Positions 58,720 to 64,000 of a stretch of DNA of 64,000 bases are shown here, in pieces. Below the pieces are notes generated by a model. That model was not told the DNA's origin. It worked only from the letters and a program-made list of their open reading frames with translations, and ran no database searches. Where the stretch lies: the NCBI RefSeq assembly GCF_963675165.1, contig NC_087389.1:4338830-4402829 (forward strand), given 5' to 3'. Origin of the DNA: Halichondria panicea. Taxonomy: Eukaryota > Porifera > Demospongiae > Suberitida > Halichondriidae. A program made the translations under genes and the position numbers. Numbering within the stretch: the first letter of the stretch is position 1; each line of letters begins with the position of its first letter.

Positions 58720-59898
58720 ATGGAAGTTATCAGTCACGCAAATGCTGCATATGGTCTTACAAGTAAAGTTGGGGAGGTGCATGTTTACGAATCAGTGCCA
58801 CAGCAACGTAGTATCCTCCCACAAGATAACAAAGAAAAAGACCTCGATCCAGCAACAGGCAAAAAAGTATCAGTCAAAGGGAAGAAAGTGCGTGTGAAGT
58901 GCTATGTCCTAGTCACCATCTTAGCTCTAGTGATAGCTGTCCTTTCTCTGATAGTTGCTTTGGTAGGAGTGAGCTTTGCTTCAGTAGAGTTGATTAACCA
59001 GCAAACTCAACTGAGCAACTCAAACCAACAGATTCAAATTCTCTTCCAAGCTGATCGAAACCTTACAGAAATACTGCAATTGCACGTGGGCACTGTAAGT
59101 CATCCAGTCAGCTCTTGCAGTGAAATACCTCAATACAAACCATCTGGAGAATACTGGATTGCAACTAACAGTACTAGCTCTCCTGTTCAAGTCTACTGTG
59201 ACATGAACCCAACAAGCTGTAGCTGCAGCACTGCAGGAGGATGGATGAGGGTAGTCAACCTCGACATGACTGACTCCAACCAAAAATGCCCAGATGGATT
59301 CAGACTGGTGAACAGCACAACACCACCACTGCGTACTTGTGGCAGACCTGGACCAGCAGGATGTGTGTCTACTGCCTATCCAACTTATGGGGTGGAGTAC
59401 TCTCGAGTTTGTGGGAGAGTGATTGGCTATCAAGACAAGACTCCAGATGCTTTTGATCCATATTTCGATAACAGGACACTGTCCATTGATGATGTTTACG
59501 TTGATGGTGTGAGTGTAACTCATGGACAGTCGCCTCGTCAGCATATCTGGACATTCGCTAATGCTCACGATGAAGCACATTCAAATCACTGGGTGTGTCC
59601 CTGCACAAGACCCGATCTTATCTACGCTGGAGTTGTACCTCCCTTCATCGGTCAGAACTACTTCTGTGAAACTGGAAGTCGACAAGCAGCTAGTTATATC
59701 TTTTACCCTGATGATCCACTCTGGGATGGTCATGGATGTGCAAGTGACAGTACTTGCTGTGAGTTCAACAGCCCACCATGGTTCTGCAAGCAACTTCCCC
59801 AGTCGACAAAAGATGATATCGAGTTGAGGATTTGTGGGAATGAAAACATCGAAAATGAAGACATTTTACTACAGCTAGTGGATATCTACATTCATTAA
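58720..59898 (+). CDS. Receptor copy H, intact diverged family member
   Basis: 392 aa in one exon from the ATG at 58720 (MEVISHANAAYGLTS). The tail keeps NAAY and VYESVP with the same 12-residue tyrosine spacing as copy D, although much of the sequence between differs. The membrane helix is built on LVTILALVIAVLSLIVALV. The stalk is shorter than in D: the segment around the Cys-containing CKIQISDLHT is absent. The ectodomain keeps all the Cys blocks (SSCSEIPQY, VYCDM, GGWMRV, CGRPGPAGCV, CPCTRPDL, CCEFNSPPWFCKQLP). A surface receptor role is inferred. It has a diverged promoter and lies 2.7 kb beyond the copia element. Confidence 0.8.
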   Translation: MEVISHANAAYGLTSKVGEVHVYESVPQQRSILPQDNKEKDLDPATGKKVSVKGKKVRVKCYVLVTILALVIAVLSLIVALVGVSFASVELINQQTQLSNSNQQIQILFQADRNLTEILQLHVGTVSHPVSSCSEIPQYKPSGEYWIATNSTSSPVQVYCDMNPTSCSCSTAGGWMRVVNLDMTDSNQKCPDGFRLVNSTTPPLRTCGRPGPAGCVSTAYPTYGVEYSRVCGRVIGYQDKTPDAFDPYFDNRTLSIDDVYVDGVSVTHGQSPRQHIWTFANAHDEAHSNHWVCPCTRPDLIYAGVVPPFIGQNYFCETGSRQAASYIFYPDDPLWDGHGCASDSTCCEFNSPPWFCKQLPQSTKDDIELRICGNENIENEDILLQLVDIYIH

Positions 59899-60158
59899 AT
59901 TTTATATACGTACTTAGCAATAGTTTAGTATTTATATAATAGTGTTGGAGCCACAGCACATATAGTATTAGATTTCTAGAAATTCTCGTATTGTTAGGTC
60001 TAGTTTCATGGTACTGTTAGGTCTAGTTTTCATGGTACTGGTATTTTATGTAGCTAACAGTCGAATTATTTTACTGCAACGTTTACACTCTAGCAATTTT
60101 GTTTACGCATGCAAGCATAGCTACAGCAATTAAGTTTGTACTAAACGTTGCATCAATA

Positions 60159-60407
60159 ATGAATGAAGTTATTAGTCATAGAAATGTTGCGTATGGTATT
60201 AACAGTAACAGAGAGGACAACTCTTATGAAACAGTCTCACCGGATGATAGCACCCTCCCACAAGATAACATAGAAGAGGAGCTCGATCCTACAACAGGCA
60301 AAGAAATGTCGGTCAAAGTGAGAGTGAATCGCTATTTTATATTGGTTCTAGTTAATTTTTTAATTTTATATGATTCAACAAATTTGTGCGGAGGTCAACA
60401 GAAATAG
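60159..60407 (+). pseudogene. Receptor copy I, N-terminal half cut at the membrane helix
   Basis: MNEVISHRNVAYGINS and SYETVSP keep the two tyrosine motifs. Homology ends at about 60345, within the helix, and the frame stops at 60407. LINE-derived sequence follows at about 60,430. The missing middle of the gene seems to reappear at 63,085. Confidence 0.75.
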
Positions 60408-60429
60408 CTATAAATACTAATCTGAGACC

Positions 60430-61650
60430 TGATACTATAATAAAATACAGACAGAGAACAGTATAGTTAATAACAAAAGAGTCAGAGAGATTATAATTTA
60501 GATTTAAAAGTTTGTAGCGAAATTCCATCCAGATTGAAATTCAGGTTATTCCAGGCTGAGGTAGTACTTAGAAGATTGAAACTGGTTTGTTTTAGCAAAC
60601 TGGACAGATCAATAATTGTTGGGTGTTCTGGTGTCTGTGCGGGTATTGGTGGTATACTTGCTCGAATGGTGGAGATTCAAAGAGCACATCCCCTGAAATG
60701 ATCCTAATGAGTATAAAGAGTAGACATAGGCGTGACATGTTACTGCGATCAGCCAATTTGTCCATATTGCATGAGACTAGTTGTTGGATGTATGAATGCA
60801 ATATTAACTGATTTACACTATCACCTCTCATGTGATCTCTGTTATGTTTGTTCTACTTACGTTTGTCATGTGCTCTTGTGCAATCTACATGTATCAGTGG
60901 AATGTTCTAGAAATTTCCATGTCCATATCTGTGTCTCCCCATGCTCTATTTTTTAGTGTCATTTCTGTTGGTCTCTGCACCACATGGTAAAAAGTCTTTA
61001 TGAGTATTAAGTTGAAGCAAATCTGATCTGTGATCCTATATAGCTAGCATAGACTAGGTTACATTAATTGCCTAGGCTACTGGCTAGCTATAGAACTGTC
61101 TATCTAAGAAAGAACTCAACACTAGTAGTGATTCATAATTTGCGCTCCATGACTTTATGCAAGCTCGCAGTGCATATTTTTGAACATCTTCAATATGTTT
61201 TATTTCTTTATCTAAGTATGGGCTCATACCGGAGATGCATATTGAAGGTGGGGGCGGATAATTGTTTTATAGAGCTTTAGTGGAGTTTCTCGGCTGCTGG
61301 AAAACTGTCGAGTTTCCTGTAGAACATCCTATCAGTTTCTTAGCCTTGCAGATGGTAGCTACATGATTGGCCCAATTTAGGTCTGATGTAAGAGTGACTT
61401 CGTACTTAAATTCGTCTACTTTGAGGAGAGGACAGTTTTTGTTGATGTATAGAGGTGTGTCAGGGTTTGAGGAAGACCTTTTCTTCGAAAACGCCATGTA
61501 ACAGCACTTGAGGCGTTTAGCTTTTGATAATTATCAGATATCCAAGCTGTAACATCCTCTTGCAGTTGTGAGTAGTCCCGCTGTTTTTCTGTACGATGGT
61601 AGAGAGCTGTGTCATCAGCGTATATCACAATGTGTTTACTGATCTATAGT
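60430..61650 (-). mobile_element. LINE fragment 1 (CR1/Jockey-like reverse transcriptase end)
   Basis: On the minus strand the blocks YADDTALYHRTEK, PLLKVDEFKYEVTLTSDLNW, a YKTIIRPHLQYASPV-like stretch, NYESLLVLS-like and a decayed C-terminus follow in order across several frames. This is the C-terminal part of a non-LTR reverse transcriptase, 5' truncated and frameshifted. Confidence 0.75.
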
Positions 61651-61659
61651 TGTTTGGTC

Positions 61660-62395
61660 AATGTAAATAAGGGGCCTAGTATCATAGATAGCTACTATCT
61701 ATGCTAGTATGGACCCTTGGGGCACTCCTGATATTACTGGCAGATGATTTGATTCTGCGCCATCCAGTACCACAGCTTGTGGTTAGCAATTTGAGCATGG
61801 TAAGTCTATCTTTGTAGTTCATATCCCAGTTTTGTAGTATATATTTGGTGGCCTTACGCTGGGTTTTTTCCAGGCGAGTTATGTCTTGTAGCAATTAAGT
61901 TCGGATGCCACACTTGAGAACAGTATGTGAAGTGAGATCTAACCAACGTTAGGTAGAGAATTCTTTTGGTGGGACAGGTGTAAGCGTTGAAACAGTACGT
62001 CTTATTAGATTTAGAAAATAGTATGCTTTGGAACAGATTGCATTGCAGTGGTTGGTCCATGGGAGTTTGGTTGTCAAAACAATTCCTAGATCTCTTTGTT
62101 GGTCACTGATTGAAGTTGGTGGCCATTAATAACGTAATTTGTGGTGTTTGTGCAGGCTAGTGAAATTCTGAATGTTGCACATTTGTTGTGGGTAAGAGTG
62201 AGTTTCCATTGGTTGCACCAGGTTGAGATATTGTTAAGTGCAGTTTGTAGGGTATGTTGGCTTTCAGATGAGTCCATACACTGTAGTATCTTAGTGTCAT
62301 CAGCGAAAAGGTATATACTTGGGTTGTATATACTTGGGTTGGCTGTACATGTCGGTAGGTCATTCACATAGATCACAAAGTAAGTAGTAGTCTAA
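61660..62395 (-). mobile_element. LINE fragment 2 (related reverse transcriptase)
   Basis: YVNDLPTCTANP, LFADDTKILQCMD, WCNQWKLTLTHNKC, YCSQVWHPNLI and RLEKTQRKATKYILQNWDM appear in order in two or three frames. This is a second, distinct copy of a CR1/Jockey-type RT, also 5' truncated and in the same orientation as fragment 1. Confidence 0.8.
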
Positions 62396-62699
62396 GTATA
62401 TTCCTAGTATACACACATGATAATTATCATGTGCATTATGCAGGCAAAATCGAGGAAACTCAAAGGGTGGGAAATGATTTCATTAATAATGCTCCTTTTT
62501 GGAGGTTATGTTGTTAATAGGTATAGACCTATTGTCGGGTGAAAAATCAGCTTGTTTTGCCCATTCGTTCTCCTCTGGCAGCTGTCTGATTATACGTTCT
62601 GTCTGATAATTGATACTTTACTCTAGCACAGGCTTGCAGTAACAATAATTATATCTATAGGTTTGTCCAGTTCTTTACTGTCTGCTTGAACAGTCCTAG

Positions 62700-63070
62700 G
62701 ACACAATTACTGGTTGCATGGAGGCATGTCAGAGTTGAGAGGGGCTTTTTTTTCAGTAGAGTTTGAGGTGGACTGCTCGAGTTGCTCTGCAGCTTTGCCT
62801 TTGGGGTAGTGCTGTTTTGCAGCAGTAGCATTGAGAAGAGAGTGTTTTTGCAACGTTAGGGGGGTGGGGCTGCTTTACGAGGAGCCCAACGCCAATTTTG
62901 TGAGTCAAGCCATTCGTCGTGCCAATGACAGTAATCTTGAACGGTCAGATACTGGTGTCTTTGAACAGAGATGCATTAAGCAGCTGTGACCAGTAGTTTT
63001 TGTAGAAGCTGTGGTGTATTAGGGATATAAACTAGTTATAACATGTGCACTCGAGAGATAATGCAATTAA
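62700..63070 (-). repeat. Interspersed repeat, inverted copy of 14580-15060
   Basis: Contains TTTTGTGAGTCAAGCCATTC, CAGATACTGGTGTCTTTGAA, GGGGTGGGGCTG and TATAAACTAGTTATA, which are complements of landmarks in the first copy. Confidence 0.6.
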
Positions 63071-63084
63071 AAGTGCACGGGTAA

Positions 63085-63330
63085 AATGCAGAGTTGAACA
63101 ATCAGCAAGCCGTTTAAGTCAGTAGGGAATTTCAAATCAACGCAGCAAATTCAAATATTGAATGTTCAACTATATAAGTGAGGAATCTGAAATTCTACAA
63201 GCTTAAAAACTGAACCACTCGAAGCAACAGATTCAAATTCTTTTCCAAAGCAGATAGCAGATCGAAACATAATAGCGCAATTGGAGGGCATAAGTTATAT
63301 CCAGTCAGCGCTTGCAATGAAATTTCTGTC
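63085..63330 (+). pseudogene. Receptor copy J, decayed stalk fragment
   Basis: GAGTTGAACAATCAGCAAG matches the ELNNQQ start of the stalk. AAGCAACAGATTCAAATTCT and a GATCGAAACATAATAGC segment match its end, and CCAGTCAGCGCTTGCAATGA matches the start of the ectodomain. Many indels; stops in all frames. Probably the displaced continuation of copy I. Confidence 0.7.
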
Positions 63331-64000
63331 TAAAAACACTTAACATTATTGAAATGAGTACAACAAACATAATGACATGGACAGGTAGGGCAAGCCATTA
63401 TGTATATAGTCTACACAACATGCAGCTTGAACCATAACAGGAAATATTTAAGAACACCTGACCAATTTTTAGTGCTGCTGATCACATGATCTCCAGCGAC
63501 TCTAAAAAGTAGTTACCTCACCATGTTTAATCCACTAAGTGTGCTTTAAGTTGTTAATGAGCGTGCACACTTAAGTGTGGTTTAAAAGCAAATTGAGATA
63601 TTGAATGAAATGGATTCAAATATAGCCAGGTATATAAAACTGGTTTAACAGGTCAAGCTGTACAAATGGCAGGCTGTACACAAGGTTAGAGATCACGTGA
63701 CAGCACTAAATCCTTTAGAACAGCCAAAATCGTGTACTTTAATGCTGGTGCACATGGATGGACTCTTGGTTACATAATGCACTTGCGCATGCACCATGTT
63801 AACCTCAAGTTCATCCTCCTCGCAAACAGATAAAACACTTGACTATAGGTGTTGTCTAAATAATACATAAGCAGAGAATAAGTATAAGTGCATGTTTTTT
63901 CAATATATACAGTGTACCTATGGGTGCATCAGCATTATTTCCTTTTAGAGGTACGTGTTGTAGACTTAGCCGGTCTATTGTTAGGTCTACTTTACATGTA
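63331..64000. other. Window end, no gene recognised
   Basis: AT-rich intergenic sequence with no ORF or domain of note. Confidence 0.4.

Overview
This is eukaryotic nuclear DNA, almost certainly animal and most likely from a sponge. The genes are split by short GT-AG introns. Several are clear orthologues of metazoan genes (XPC, TMEM161, APIP, TBC1D19, VCPKMT), often packed head to head. The intergenic DNA is AT-rich, full of ATAATTAT-type runs and small hairpin transposons. The sponge assignment is an inference from gene style and from the array of single-exon type II membrane receptors; no taxonomic marker was tested.

Region 1 (1-34,140) is a compact gene-rich block. In order it holds: the end of an unrecognised plus-strand gene; an aerolysin-like pore-forming protein gene (-); a nine-exon von Willebrand A domain gene with a proline-rich minisatellite inside the VWA domain (-); the lysine methyltransferase VCPKMT/METTL21D (-); the Rab-GAP-like TBC1D19 (+) with a divergent U2 snRNA-like gene in an intron; a small unrecognised gene (-); a 15-exon metal-dependent amidohydrolase (+); the DNA damage sensor XPC/Rad4 (-); the membrane protein TMEM161 (-); and the methionine-salvage dehydratase APIP/MtnB (+). 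Exon joins were checked by reading frame: summed exon lengths are multiples of three for the VWA gene (696 aa), VCPKMT (227 aa), the amidohydrolase (627 aa), XPC (706 aa), APIP (225 aa) and the small gene (130 aa).

Region 2 (about 35,000-63,300) is an accessory block built by repeated duplication of one receptor gene. The proteins have a short cytosolic tail with two conserved tyrosine motifs (N-x-A-Y and Y-E-x-V), one membrane helix, an Asn/Gln-rich stalk and a Cys-rich ectodomain with a fibrinogen-like YCDM...GGW signature. Two copies are intact (44,992-46,248 and 58,720-59,898). Two are complete but carry a single in-frame stop (35,662 and 40,088). The others are truncated or decayed. Copies A, B and D share about 600 bp of upstream DNA with a TATA box and a twice-repeated palindromic motif.

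Mobile DNA is interleaved with the array. There is a 3.2 kb terminal-inverted-repeat element carrying a 91-bp minisatellite with higher-order structure (46,274-49,493), a very young Ty1/copia element with an internal deletion removing most of reverse transcriptase (53,450-56,906), two LINE fragments (60,430-62,380) and many hairpin MITEs, some nested. Most distinctive are the receptor array with its conserved tails and promoters, the U2-like snRNA with an altered branch-site region but a preserved IIa/IIc switch, and the minisatellite inside the VWA domain.
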